Shown here piece by piece: positions 18,921 through 27,441 of a stretch of DNA of 43,109 bases (position 1 is its first letter; every line of letters starts with the position of its first letter). The stretch is from NCBI GenBank assembly GCA_902604265.1, contig CACKXX010000004.1, forward strand, positions 1 through 43,109. Direction: 5' to 3'. Both the position numbers and the translations under genes were made by a program. The stretch comes from an uncultured Pelagibacteraceae bacterium (GTDB lineage: Bacteria; Pseudomonadota; Alphaproteobacteria; Pelagibacterales; Pelagibacteraceae). The notes under the pieces are model-generated. The model was not told the origin of the DNA, did no database searches, and was given only the letters and a program-made list of their open reading frames with translations.

Positions 18921-19925
18921 ATGTCTGATAATTTTAAAGCCTTGGTTATAAACCAAGAGGGAGAAAATTTTATTCGTGAGGTAAAAAAATTAAATAAAAG
19001 TTTTTTAAAACATGGAGATGTTTTAGTTAAAGTTGAATATTCAGGATTAAATTTTAAAGACGCATTGATATTAAAAAATGGTGCGAGATTAGTTAAAGAG
19101 TTTCCACATATACCCGGAATAGATTTTTCGGGTACAGTTGAAGAAAGTCAAAATGATAAATTTAAAGTAGGTGACGAAATTATATTAACAGGCTGGAGAG
19201 TTGGAGAAATTTTTTATGGTGGATATTCTCAATATGCAAAAGTAAATGGAGATTTCTTAGTAAAAAAACCAAAAGACTTATCTTCAAAACAAGCAATGAT
19301 ATTAGGTACTGCTGGACTTACAGCTTTATCATGTTCTTTCACAACAAAAACTGCTAGAGAAGAACTTTTACTTGGTGAAAAAGTTGAAAATGTAATTGTA
19401 ACTGGTGCTTCAGGTGGAGTTGGAAGTATAGCTGTAATGATTTTAAATAAACTAGGATGTAATGTAACTGCTGTTACTGGGAAAGAAAGTAATAAAGAAT
19501 ATTTAAAATCAATAGGTGCAAAAAACATTATAAATACAAGCGAATTAATGAAAGAACCAAGACCTTTAGATAAAGGTTTGTGGGATGGAGCTGTTGATAC
19601 TGTAGGTGGACAAGTGTTAGCAAATGTATTGGCTCAAACTAAAGAAACTGGAATTGTTGCTGCATGCGGAAATGCAGCTGATATAAAATTAAATACAACT
19701 GTAATGCCATTTATTATAAGAGGAGTTAAACTTTGGGGAATTAACTCTGTAAACACATCTATAAAAAGAAGAGAATTTTTATGGAATGAGGCAGCTAAAT
19801 TAATTAATTTTGATTTACTAAATCAATCAATTAAAGAAATTAGTTTAGAAGGTCTTTTAGATGTTTATCAAAAGATGCTTAAAGGTGAAACATCTGGAAG
19901 ATATATTGTTGACTTAAATAAATAA
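18921..19925 (+). CDS. acuI: Acryloyl-CoA reductase-like MDR protein (AcuI/YhdH family)
   Basis: This 334-aa zinc-independent medium-chain dehydrogenase/reductase has YSGLNFKDALILKNG, FPHIPGIDFSGTVEES, GWRVGEIFYGGYSQYAKV, the NADPH-binding motif VTGASGGVGSIAVMILNKLG, and VKLWGINSVNTSI. All are typical of YhdH/AcuI. AcuI reduces toxic acryloyl-CoA, made from acrylate during DMSP cleavage, to propionyl-CoA. With a DddP-like candidate lyase 13 kb upstream, this is a likely role, though YhdH-type enzymes also occur in bacteria without DMSP genes. The stop overlaps the ATG of a LysR regulator, hinting at local control. Confidence 0.82.
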   Translation: MSDNFKALVINQEGENFIREVKKLNKSFLKHGDVLVKVEYSGLNFKDALILKNGARLVKEFPHIPGIDFSGTVEESQNDKFKVGDEIILTGWRVGEIFYGGYSQYAKVNGDFLVKKPKDLSSKQAMILGTAGLTALSCSFTTKTAREELLLGEKVENVIVTGASGGVGSIAVMILNKLGCNVTAVTGKESNKEYLKSIGAKNIINTSELMKEPRPLDKGLWDGAVDTVGGQVLANVLAQTKETGIVAACGNAADIKLNTTVMPFIIRGVKLWGINSVNTSIKRREFLWNEAAKLINFDLLNQSIKEISLEGLLDVYQKMLKGETSGRYIVDLNK

Positions 19926-20815
19926 TGGATTGGGATAAACTAAAAATATTTCATGCTGTAGCCGAAGCTGGAAGTTTTACAAGTGCAACTGTCAACTTAA
20001 ACTTAAGCCAGTCAGCTATAAGTAGACAAATACAATCTTTAGAAGACGATCTTAAGGTAAAATTATTTGAAAGGCACGCTAGAGGATTAACGTTAACTGA
20101 AAATGGAGAATATGTTTATAAAACTGCCCATGAAGTAATTAGTAAGCTTAAAGAGGTTGAAACTTCATTAGGAGATCAAAAGGATAAACCCTCTGGAAAA
20201 ATCACAATTACGACAGTTAGAAGTTTCGGAACTCATTGGCTTACTCCTAGAATTCAAGAATTTATGAAATTAAACCCCGAAATAGAGGTAGAGTTAATTT
20301 TTGATGATAAAGAACTGGATTTAAGTACTAGGCAAGCTGATATAGGTATTTTTATGAGAAGGCCTAAGCAATTAAATTACATTCAAAGAAAGTTAATTGA
20401 TATTAACTATCATATTTATGGATCTAACAAATATTTAGAAAAATATGAAATGCCAAAGACATTAAATGACTTAAATAAGCATAAATTCATATCTTTCGGT
20501 AAAGGAGCACCTTCACCAGTTTACAATCCTGATTGGGCCTTAAAAGTAGGCATGAAAGATAATGGTAAAAGGAAGCCTATTATGAAAGTGAATAGCGTTA
20601 TGGGGCTTCTTTTAGCTGTTGAAAGTGGAGTGGGGTTAGCAGCTTTACCTGATTATTTAGTATTTCAATCAAGAAATCTTATTAAAGTATTACCTAAAGT
20701 TGAAGGTCCAATTACAGAAGCACATTTTGTATACCCTCAATCTTTAAGAAATGTAGCCAGAGTTCAGGCATTTAGAAACTTCCTATATAGTAAAATCTCT
20801 GAGTGGGAGTTTTAG
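19925..20815 (+). CDS. LysR-family transcriptional regulator
   Basis: This 296-aa protein has an N-terminal winged helix-turn-helix, FHAVAEAGSFTSATVNLNLS and QSAISRQIQSLEDDLKVKLF, followed by RHARGLTLTENGE. The C-terminal effector domain is of the periplasmic-binding type. Length is standard. Its start overlaps the acuI stop by one base, so it is translated with acuI. It may sense a product of acrylate or C3 metabolism, but LysR regulators usually sit divergent from their targets, so the target is uncertain. Confidence 0.92.
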   Translation: MDWDKLKIFHAVAEAGSFTSATVNLNLSQSAISRQIQSLEDDLKVKLFERHARGLTLTENGEYVYKTAHEVISKLKEVETSLGDQKDKPSGKITITTVRSFGTHWLTPRIQEFMKLNPEIEVELIFDDKELDLSTRQADIGIFMRRPKQLNYIQRKLIDINYHIYGSNKYLEKYEMPKTLNDLNKHKFISFGKGAPSPVYNPDWALKVGMKDNGKRKPIMKVNSVMGLLLAVESGVGLAALPDYLVFQSRNLIKVLPKVEGPITEAHFVYPQSLRNVARVQAFRNFLYSKISEWEF

Positions 20816-20840
20816 TACAACCTGCGACAATCAGTGCGAT

Positions 20841-20871
20841 TGATAATTGTTATCATTGATAATAGTTCTCA
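20841..20871 (+). promoter_or_regulatory. Tandem Fur-like boxes upstream of the iron ABC transporter
   Basis: Two adjacent 15-base elements are visible. At 20841-20855 the sequence TGATAATTGTTATCA is a perfect inverted repeat (TGATAA-N3-TTATCA). At 20857-20871 TGATAATAGTTCTCA has the same layout with one mismatch. They repeat with a 16-base period and match the GATAAT-rich Fur consensus. They lie 44-74 bases before the ATG of fbpA, where binding would block a promoter. Repression by Fe-loaded Fur (or the related Mur) is the likely function. Confidence 0.72.
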
Positions 20872-20914
20872 TTTTCAATAATATATAAATAAAAGTGCGG
20901 AGAAAAGGGTAGTA

Positions 20915-21944
20915 ATGAAGAAAATATCAATTTTAAGTTTAATTCTTTCATTGTTTATATCAACTTTTGCGATCGCAAATGAGGTAAATATTTTCAATGC
21001 AAGACATTATAAAGCTGATGCTGAACTTTACAATAAGTTTACAGCAGCGACTGGAATCAAGGTAAATTTAATTAACGGCAAATCAGGGGCTTTAGAAAAA
21101 AGAATGATTGAAGAAGGCGCTGATTCAGCGGCAGACCTTTACATCACAGCAGATGCTGGAAGATGTGGTGCTTTTCAAGCAAAGGGTATGACGCAAAGCG
21201 GTTTAACTTCACCAACAATTAAATCATCTGTTCCAAATAATTTTAGAACATCACACTGGGTGGGAGTAGCTAAAAGAGCAAGAATAATTTATTACTCACC
21301 AGAAAGAGTTACCGGTGCTGAATTATCTGGAATGTCTTATGAAGGTTTAGCTGATCCAAAATGGAAAGGTAGATTAGTAATAAGAAAATCTAGCAACATT
21401 TATAACAAATCTCTTGTAGCTTCATTAATCGCAAATAATGGAAAAAAAGCTACAGCAGAATGGGCAAAGGGAGTTGTTGCAAACATGGCAAGACCTTCTG
21501 AAGGAAATGATAGAGCTCAAATTATGGCTGTAGCTGCTGGAGAAGCAGACATAGCTGTAGCTAATACATATTATTTAGCTCTTATGCTTTCTGGAAACAA
21601 AGGTGCAGAGCAACAAGAAGCTGCAAAAAAAGTTAAAGCATTTTTTTCCAAATCAAGACGGAAGAGGAACGCATATGAATATTAGTTGTGCTGCTCTAGT
21701 AAAAGGTGCTCCAAATAAAGCAAATGCTATTGCTCTTGTTGATTACTTATTGTCACCTTCAGCTCAAGAACACTTTACTAATAATACTTTTGAGTTTCCA
21801 ATGATAGCTGGTGTTTCGCCAAGCCCATTAGTAGTAAACAATTTGGGATTAGATTTTAAACAAGATCTAAAAACAAAAGTTTCTACTTATGGAAAAAATC
21901 AAGCTGCTGCATTAGAAGTAATGACAGCTGCCGGATGGAAATAA
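20915..21944 (+). pseudogene. fbpA: Fe(III) ABC transporter substrate-binding protein, frameshifted
   Basis: Frame 1 encodes a signal peptide (to AIA-NEV, cleavage near residue 21), NIFNARHY, and SGALEKRMIEEGADSAADLY. It also encodes WVGVAKRARIIYYSPE and VANTYYLAL with Tyr219/Tyr220, the tyrosine pair that binds ferric iron in FbpA/FutA proteins. After residue 244 (KVKAFF) the frame runs into unrelated sequence and stops at 21685. The true continuation (PNQDGRGTHMNISCAALVK to the end, AAGWK) is in the +1 frame. Removing one T from the 7-T run at 21641-21647 restores a normal protein of about 342 aa. It may be a real frameshift, programmed or transcriptional slippage, or a sequencing error. 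Confidence 0.88.
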
Positions 21945-22112
21945 ATGATAAAAAAAGAATTTATTTCTGATTTCGATTATAATAACTCAGCCGAGGCATG
22001 TAATCCATGTTCTGAGGAGTGTAAAAAAATCGAAAAAAGAATAAATGAAAGAAAATTATCAGAGATTAATGACAAGGAGGTTCCGCACATCTTACAGTTA
22101 TTTAATTTTTAA
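21945..22112 (+). CDS. Small Cys-containing protein, 55 aa, inside the iron operon
   Basis: This short reading frame starts at the base after the fbpA stop (TAAATG) and ends before the hairpin. It encodes 55 residues, beginning MIKKEFISDFDYNNS, with a cluster EACNPCSEECKK (Cys19, Cys22, Cys26: CxxC-x3-C) and a charged tail ending PHILQLFNF. No signal peptide or membrane helix is present. I do not recognise the family. The tight junction with fbpA and the cysteine cluster suggest a real gene with metal-linked function (iron sensing, ferric reduction or metal hand-over), but this is inference. Confidence 0.6.
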   Translation: MIKKEFISDFDYNNSAEACNPCSEECKKIEKRINERKLSEINDKEVPHILQLFNF

Positions 22113-22125
22113 TAATTTCTTACAA

Positions 22126-22181
22126 TTAGTGTCCATGTTGATTGGGTCTCATTGCAATCTCTCCTTCCTCATGGACACTAA
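22126..22181 (+). other. Long inverted repeat / structured RNA element before fbpB
   Basis: Arms TTAGTGTCCATG (22126-22137) and CATGGACACTAA (22170-22181) are perfect 12-base complements. Inside the 32-base loop, GATTG (22140-22144) can pair with CAATC (22155-22159), giving a second stem. Only a weak T-rich tail follows, so it is not a textbook terminator. Between the fbpA part and fbpB it may attenuate transcription, stabilise the upstream mRNA so that the binding protein is made in excess, or be a regulatory RNA. Confidence 0.6.
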
Positions 22182-22226
22182 ATCTTTATTAGGAAATTAA
22201 TTTTCTCTTATAAGGCGGATTATAAT

Positions 22227-23847
22227 ATGAAATTTAATTTTTTGGTATTTAAGCTCTTTGAGCATTTCACTGATCGTTGCAATCCCAATATTAACTGTTT
22301 TTACAAGTTTTTTTCAGGATACATCAAATTATTTTGAAATTCTCAAACAAACTTTTTTTTTCGAATATATATTTAATTCTTTAATTCTTTTGATTGGAGT
22401 TATATTTTTGACATTTATTTTAGGTGTAGGGTCAGCATATGTGGTTTCGTTTTACCAATTTCCTGGAGCTAATTTTTTTAAATGGGCTTTAATACTATCT
22501 TTCGCAGTACCTCCTTATATCTATGCTTATTCCTTATTCGCTTTTTTTGAAAATTATGGAACTGCTTTTACAATTTTAAAATATCTATTTGGTGATGGAG
22601 ATTATAATAAATATATACCAAAATTTAGTGGAATGTTTGGGTTGATATTATCGATCTCTTTCTCACTTTACGCATATGTATATATACTTGCTAGATCATC
22701 ATTTTTATACCAATCACAAAATCTAATAGAACTAGGTAAAAATCTTGGTTTTTCAAAGTTTAAATCTTTTTATTCAATAATATTACCTGCTGCGCGCCCT
22801 GCTATAGTTGCTGGTTTGTCATTAGTGGCAATGGAAACATTGGCCGAGTTTGGAGCAGTAGACTTTTTTTCTGTAAATACTTTAACAACAGGTATTTATA
22901 ATGCTTGGATAACTTTTGATGATTTAGCATTTGCAAACCGAATATCTTTTTTTCTATTGTTATTTATCTTTATATTATTTTTAACAGAAAACTTATCTAG
23001 AAAAAAAGCTAGATATCATTTGGAAGCGAAAGGTGGATTTAAAAAAAAGGAAAAAATTAAACTTTGTGGACCAAAATCTTTTTTTGCATTCATTTTTTGT
23101 TTCACTTTATTTTTTTTAAGTTTTTTATTTCCATTGAGTCAAATGTTATATTGGACAATTAAATTCCCAGAAAATTTAGTTGGAATACAAATAACTGATC
23201 TTTTATTAAATACTTTATATTTAGTTTCTTTATCAAGCTTAGTTTTATTATTTTTTGCTTTAATATCTAATTATGGAAATAGAGTTTCAAATAAAAAAAT
23301 TTTAAATGCATTATCTACTTTTTCTATTTCTGGTTATGCAATACCAGGAGTAATTCTTGCCATTGCATTTATAACTTTTGTTGCATGGTTTGATGAAAAT
23401 TTGATTAAGGCATTAGGATTTTTATCAATAAAAAAAATATTTATTGGTTCTATTTTAGGTTTAGTGATAGTTTATTTTGTAAGATTTTATTCATTGGCTT
23501 TTAATGGAATAAAATCGGGATATGAAAAAATGAATATCGCGGTTGATGAAAGCGCCTATCTTCTTGGATACTCTAAAACAAAAACTTTTTTAAATATTCA
23601 TATTCCTTATTTAAGGAATTCACTTTTATTTGTTATCATATTAATTTCATTAGAAATAATAAGAGAATTGCCAATTACATTAATTTTGAGACCTTTTAAT
23701 TTTGAGACTTTTGCAACCACAGCATATATTTCTGCATCTGAGGATTTATTAGAAGCAGCTGCAGTTCCTTCGTTATGCCTAATAATTATTGCAAGTTTCT
23801 TTATTTTACTTACGTCCAAATATATTTTAAGAGATAATGATGAATAA
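22227..23847 (+). CDS. fbpB: Fe(III) ABC transporter permease, with a likely frameshift at the 5' end
   Basis: From a TTG at 22258 the frame gives 529 aa with about 12 membrane helices and two permease repeats. Each repeat has an EAA-like loop: NLIELGKNLGFSKFKSFYSIILPAARPAI, and AVDESAYLLGYSKTKTFLNIHIPYLR. The natural start is probably the ATG at 22227, with a GGCGG-containing ribosome site at about 22213-22218. Reading from it requires one fewer T in the 6-T run at 22238-22243, giving MKFNFWYLSSLSISL. This is the same kind of indel as in fbpA. If the sequence is correct, translation must begin at the weak TTG. Confidence 0.85.
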
Positions 23848-24901
23848 AAATTTTTTAGAAATTAAAAATGTTAGTTTTAGTGCTGGTGGAAAAACTAAAG
23901 TAAAAAATGTTTCTTTTAATATTGAAAATAAGGGAGATATAATTTGTCTTTTGGGACCATCTGGTGTAGGCAAAACTACAATTCTTAGAACAATCGCTGG
24001 ACTAGAAAAAGTTAAAACTGGATCAATCAAGCTTAAAGATAAAATTTTATCTTCTGCGAAAGATCATATTGAACCAGAAAATCGAAATATATCTCTATCA
24101 TTTCAGGAAAATAGTTTATTCCCACATTATACTGTTGAAAAAAATATAGATCTAGGAGCTCAGGCAAAAAAGTTAAATGGAAAAAAGAAAATTAACCCAA
24201 AAAAAATAATTAAATTATTAAATATTGAAAAAATATTAAGCAAATATCCTCACCAAATAAGCGCAGGAGAGGCGCAAAGAGCAGCTCTTGCAAGATCATT
24301 AGTTACCCAACCTGATCTGCTGTTGTTAGATGAGCCATTATCTAACGTTGATCAAAGTTTTAAAGAAGAAATACAAGTTCAACTAAAAAAACTTTTACAC
24401 GATTTAAAAATAACAACCATAATAGTTACTCATGACTCCTATGAAGCTTTTTATCTCGGATCAAAATGTGGAGTAATTTTAAATGATCAACTAAAACAAT
24501 ATGATGACCCTTACAATGTTTATCATTTTCCAAATTCAGTTGAGGTAGTAAAATTTTTGAATAGAGGAATATTAATTCCTGCAAAAGTAACTGGAGAAAA
24601 TAGCTTAGAGAATGAAGATCTAGGAACTATAAAAGGTAATTTTATTAAACATTATCCAAAAGGTTCAGATGTAAAATTATTATTACAACCAGAAGACCTT
24701 GAGCACGACGATAAAAGTAATTTAAAGTTAGAAGTTGTTGATAGAAAGTTTAGGGGAACAAATTTTATCTATACTCTTAAAACAACAACAAATCATTTAA
24801 TTCCAGTTTTAGTTCATTCGCATCATATTCATCAACACGAAGTTGATGAAAAATTTGGAATTAAAAGGCCAATTTACATTGATCATATAGTTTGTTTTTA
24901 A
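23837..24901 (+). CDS. fbpC: Fe(III) ABC transporter ATP-binding protein
   Basis: This 354-aa ATPase powers the ferric-iron importer. Walker A is GPSGVGKTT, the Q-loop is in SLSFQENSLFP, the signature is ISAGEAQRAALARSL (a variant of LSGGQ), Walker B is LLLLDEPLSNVD and the switch His is in IIVTHDSYEA. A C-terminal regulatory extension follows the nucleotide-binding domain (TOBE-like, ending in YIDHIVCF). The gene overlaps fbpB by 11 bases (start 23837 or 23840), consistent with a coupled operon. Confidence 0.93.
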   Translation: MMNKNFLEIKNVSFSAGGKTKVKNVSFNIENKGDIICLLGPSGVGKTTILRTIAGLEKVKTGSIKLKDKILSSAKDHIEPENRNISLSFQENSLFPHYTVEKNIDLGAQAKKLNGKKKINPKKIIKLLNIEKILSKYPHQISAGEAQRAALARSLVTQPDLLLLDEPLSNVDQSFKEEIQVQLKKLLHDLKITTIIVTHDSYEAFYLGSKCGVILNDQLKQYDDPYNVYHFPNSVEVVKFLNRGILIPAKVTGENSLENEDLGTIKGNFIKHYPKGSDVKLLLQPEDLEHDDKSNLKLEVVDRKFRGTNFIYTLKTTTNHLIPVLVHSHHIHQHEVDEKFGIKRPIYIDHIVCF

Positions 24902-24914
24902 TAAAACAAAATAA

Positions 24915-25601
24915 ATGTTTTCAAAAAAACAATTATTAACTAGAGGCATGTTGGATGTTGCTCCCCACATGCTGTCAGTAATTCCATTTGGAATTATTTG
25001 CGGAGCAATTGGTATTGAGCTCGGCTTTAATCCATATTTAGTCTACGGAATGTCAATCATTATTTTTGGTGGAGCTTCACAAATTGTATTTTTACAATTA
25101 ATATCAGGAGGTGCTTCAGCTTTGATTGCCGCCACATCTGTTGGTGTTATTAATTCAAGACATTTGCTATATGGAGCAGTTTTATCAGAATATTTAGAAA
25201 AATTATCCTTTATCAAAAAGCTATTAATTTCTTATTTAGTTGTAGACCAAGGCTTTGCTGAATCTAATAAATTTTTTAAAAAAAATAAAAAAGAAAAATA
25301 TTTGCATTATCATTTAATTGGTACAGGAAGTACACTCTGGGTTTGTTGGCAAATTTCAACATTAGCAGGAATTATATTGGGTTCATTCGTACCTGAAGAA
25401 CTTGGTTTAAAATTTGCAATACCTCTTACTTTTATAGCTATTATTGTTCAAGACTTAAAAAAAATTGATCATGTAATTGTTATGCTTGCTTGTGGCATAA
25501 GTTCTTTATTATTTTTTGATGCTCCATTTAAATCTTATATAATTATTTCACCTATTATTGCTTTATTTGTTGCTGCTTTCATATTGAGGTTTAAAAAATG
25601 A
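24915..25601 (+). CDS. azlC: AzlC-family branched-chain amino acid exporter, large subunit
   Basis: This 228-aa membrane protein has the AzlC N-terminal pattern: LDVAPHMLSVIPFGIICGAIG, MSIIIFGGASQIVFLQL, and GVINSRHLLYGAVLSEYL. About six to seven hydrophobic helices are predicted. AzlC and AzlD form a transporter that exports branched-chain amino acids or related compounds. It overlaps azlD by four bases (ATGA). It starts 13 bases after fbpC, so it may be read through from the iron operon. Confidence 0.9.
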   Translation: MFSKKQLLTRGMLDVAPHMLSVIPFGIICGAIGIELGFNPYLVYGMSIIIFGGASQIVFLQLISGGASALIAATSVGVINSRHLLYGAVLSEYLEKLSFIKKLLISYLVVDQGFAESNKFFKKNKKEKYLHYHLIGTGSTLWVCWQISTLAGIILGSFVPEELGLKFAIPLTFIAIIVQDLKKIDHVIVMLACGISSLLFFDAPFKSYIIISPIIALFVAAFILRFKK

Positions 25602-25906
25602 CCTGGCTATCAATTATTATTGCAGGGATACTAACTTATTTCACTAGAATGACTATGATTGCTTTAGTTAGTAGAGATATGTTAGGAAATAAAATTAAAG
25701 CTGTATTAGCTTATGTTCCCTCAGCAGTATTTCCCGCAATAATATTTCCGGCAATTTTTATTAATGACTATGGAACCTTTATAGAAATGAACGATCCAAA
25801 AATATTTGGAGCTATGGTTGCTATTGTTGTGGGTTATTTTTCAAGAAATGTTATTGCAACTATTTTATCTGGATTAATTTCTTATTGGATAATTCTATTT
25901 TTTTAA
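25598..25906 (+). CDS. azlD: AzlD-family branched-chain amino acid transport small subunit
   Basis: This 102-aa hydrophobic protein has the AzlD layout of about four helices: an ILTYFTRMTMIAL start, YVPSAVFPAIIFPAIF, and GAMVAIVVGYFSRNVIATILSG. It pairs with AzlC. Its ATG lies in the azlC stop region. The TPP riboswitch begins about 20 bases after its end. Confidence 0.88.
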   Translation: MTWLSIIIAGILTYFTRMTMIALVSRDMLGNKIKAVLAYVPSAVFPAIIFPAIFINDYGTFIEMNDPKIFGAMVAIVVGYFSRNVIATILSGLISYWIILFF

Positions 25907-25926
25907 TTATAATTAATTTTTATTAA

Positions 25927-25990
25927 AAAAGGGGTGTCGAAAGACTGAGATTAAACCCAAAGAACCTGTCCGGTAATTCAGAAAGGGAAC
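25927..25990 (+). promoter_or_regulatory. TPP (thiamin pyrophosphate) riboswitch
   Basis: The THI-box core is visible: GGGGTGTC at 25931, a P3 stem GTC-GAAA-GAC with a GNRA loop, and the conserved CTGAGA. These are followed by AAACCC, GAACCTG, CCGGTAAT, CAG and AAAGGGAA. This order matches the TPP aptamer consensus. The start codon of thiV follows at 25991 right after the 3' end of the aptamer, with no room for a separate terminator. Control is therefore probably by hiding the ribosome site (the AAAGGGA is both aptamer 3' strand and Shine-Dalgarno-like). Confidence 0.92.
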
Positions 25991-27427
25991 ATGATATCAA
26001 TAAACATTTTAAATCAAACATCAGCAATTTTATTAACTCTTGTTTTAAGTGTTATATTTTTGGTAAGTGGAATTTATTATTCAAGAAAGTACAAAGGATT
26101 AAATAATTATTTAATTGCAAATAGAAATATTGGAATATTTTCTTTAACAGCGAGTTTTGTATCCTCTGCTCTTGGTGCTTGGATTTTATTTGGACCTGCA
26201 TCCGCTGCAACATGGGGAGGTATAGGTGCTGTAATTGGATATGCACTTGGAACAGCATTTCCATTATTTGCATTAATTACATTAGGTTCAAAATTTAGAA
26301 AATCATTTCCAAAAGCAAAAACCTTAATTGAAGTTATAAGATTAAAATTTGGAAAAAAGTTATTTAAATTAATTTTATTTCTAACTATTTTTTATATGGT
26401 AATTTTCTTAATTGCTGAAGTTACTGCTGTATCAATATTAGTAAATTATATATCCGGAACAAGTTTATGGATCACTGCATTAATAGTTGTAACCTCTTCA
26501 TTAGCCTACACTTTATATGGTGGATTAAGAGCATCAATATTTACTGATAGTATTCAATTTATTATAATTTTAATATTGTTGGTTATAGCAGTAAGTTTTT
26601 TATTAAATATTAACTTCGCTCAATTTAATTTCGAATTTATAAAGTTAAATAAACCTGATTTACTTAGTGTTAAATATTTCCCAAATTTTACTGCAGGTTT
26701 AACTTTTTTTATTGCAGTTGCGGCAACAAATCTTTTTCACCAAGGAAACTGGCAAAGAGTTTATGCCGCAAAAAATAATTTTATATTAAAAAAAAGTTTA
26801 CTAATTTCATTTTTTTTAATTATTCCTGTAGTCTTTTTTATGGGATTTACAGGTTTAGTTGCAGTATCAATTGATACAAATGTAATTCCTGATCTTGCTT
26901 TTTTTACTTTACTGTTTAAAGAACAAACGTCTATGTTGTCTGTGATAGTTTTAATTCTTGGAATATCACTAACTATAAGTAGCATTGATACTCTTATAAA
27001 CGCAATTTCAAGTCTAATTATTGTTGATGGAAATAAAATAATTAATTTTAAAGGAAATTATTTTAAACTTTCAAATTACATAATTATATTACTTTCAGTT
27101 ATTGTATTTATAGTTGCATCCAAAGGTTTGAGTATCTTATATCTTTTTTTATTAGCTGATCTATTTTGTTGTTCTGCAGCACTAACCATATTTTATAGTT
27201 TTTTTACCAAATCAATTAGTGAGAAAAATGCATATATATCAATTTTAATTGGAATAATGTCTGGATTATTAGTTTTCCCAAGTCCTGATTTTTCAAAATC
27301 TATTTTAGTTGGTATTTTATTTCCTAATGATTTTTTTCCTAGTTTTGTGTCACAGTCTTTGTTGTTTTTGTCATTTTTAATAGCGACATTTATTCCTGTT
27401 TTTACTTGGAAAATTAAAGAATATTAA
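25991..27427 (+). CDS. thiV: Sodium:solute symporter, putative thiamin-pyrimidine (HMP) transporter ThiV
   Basis: This 478-aa protein of the SSS family has about 13 membrane helices. It has an N-terminal GIYYSRKYKGLNNYLIANR stretch, ASFVSSALGAWILFGPASAATWGG, and the YTLYGGLRASIFTDSIQF signature. It sits directly under a TPP riboswitch. In SAR11 a symporter in this position is known as ThiV and is proposed to import the thiamin pyrimidine precursor HMP, since these bacteria cannot make it. It probably acts in the inner membrane using a sodium gradient. Substrate is from context and family knowledge. Confidence 0.85.
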   Translation: MISINILNQTSAILLTLVLSVIFLVSGIYYSRKYKGLNNYLIANRNIGIFSLTASFVSSALGAWILFGPASAATWGGIGAVIGYALGTAFPLFALITLGSKFRKSFPKAKTLIEVIRLKFGKKLFKLILFLTIFYMVIFLIAEVTAVSILVNYISGTSLWITALIVVTSSLAYTLYGGLRASIFTDSIQFIIILILLVIAVSFLLNINFAQFNFEFIKLNKPDLLSVKYFPNFTAGLTFFIAVAATNLFHQGNWQRVYAAKNNFILKKSLLISFFLIIPVVFFMGFTGLVAVSIDTNVIPDLAFFTLLFKEQTSMLSVIVLILGISLTISSIDTLINAISSLIIVDGNKIINFKGNYFKLSNYIIILLSVIVFIVASKGLSILYLFLLADLFCCSAALTIFYSFFTKSISEKNAYISILIGIMSGLLVFPSPDFSKSILVGILFPNDFFPSFVSQSLLFLSFLIATFIPVFTWKIKEY

Positions 27428-27441
27428 ATATATTAATTAAA

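Noticed and set aside
23607..24030. Minus-strand frames opposite fbpB/fbpC
   Set aside because: They lie opposite well-supported transporter genes and show no domain.
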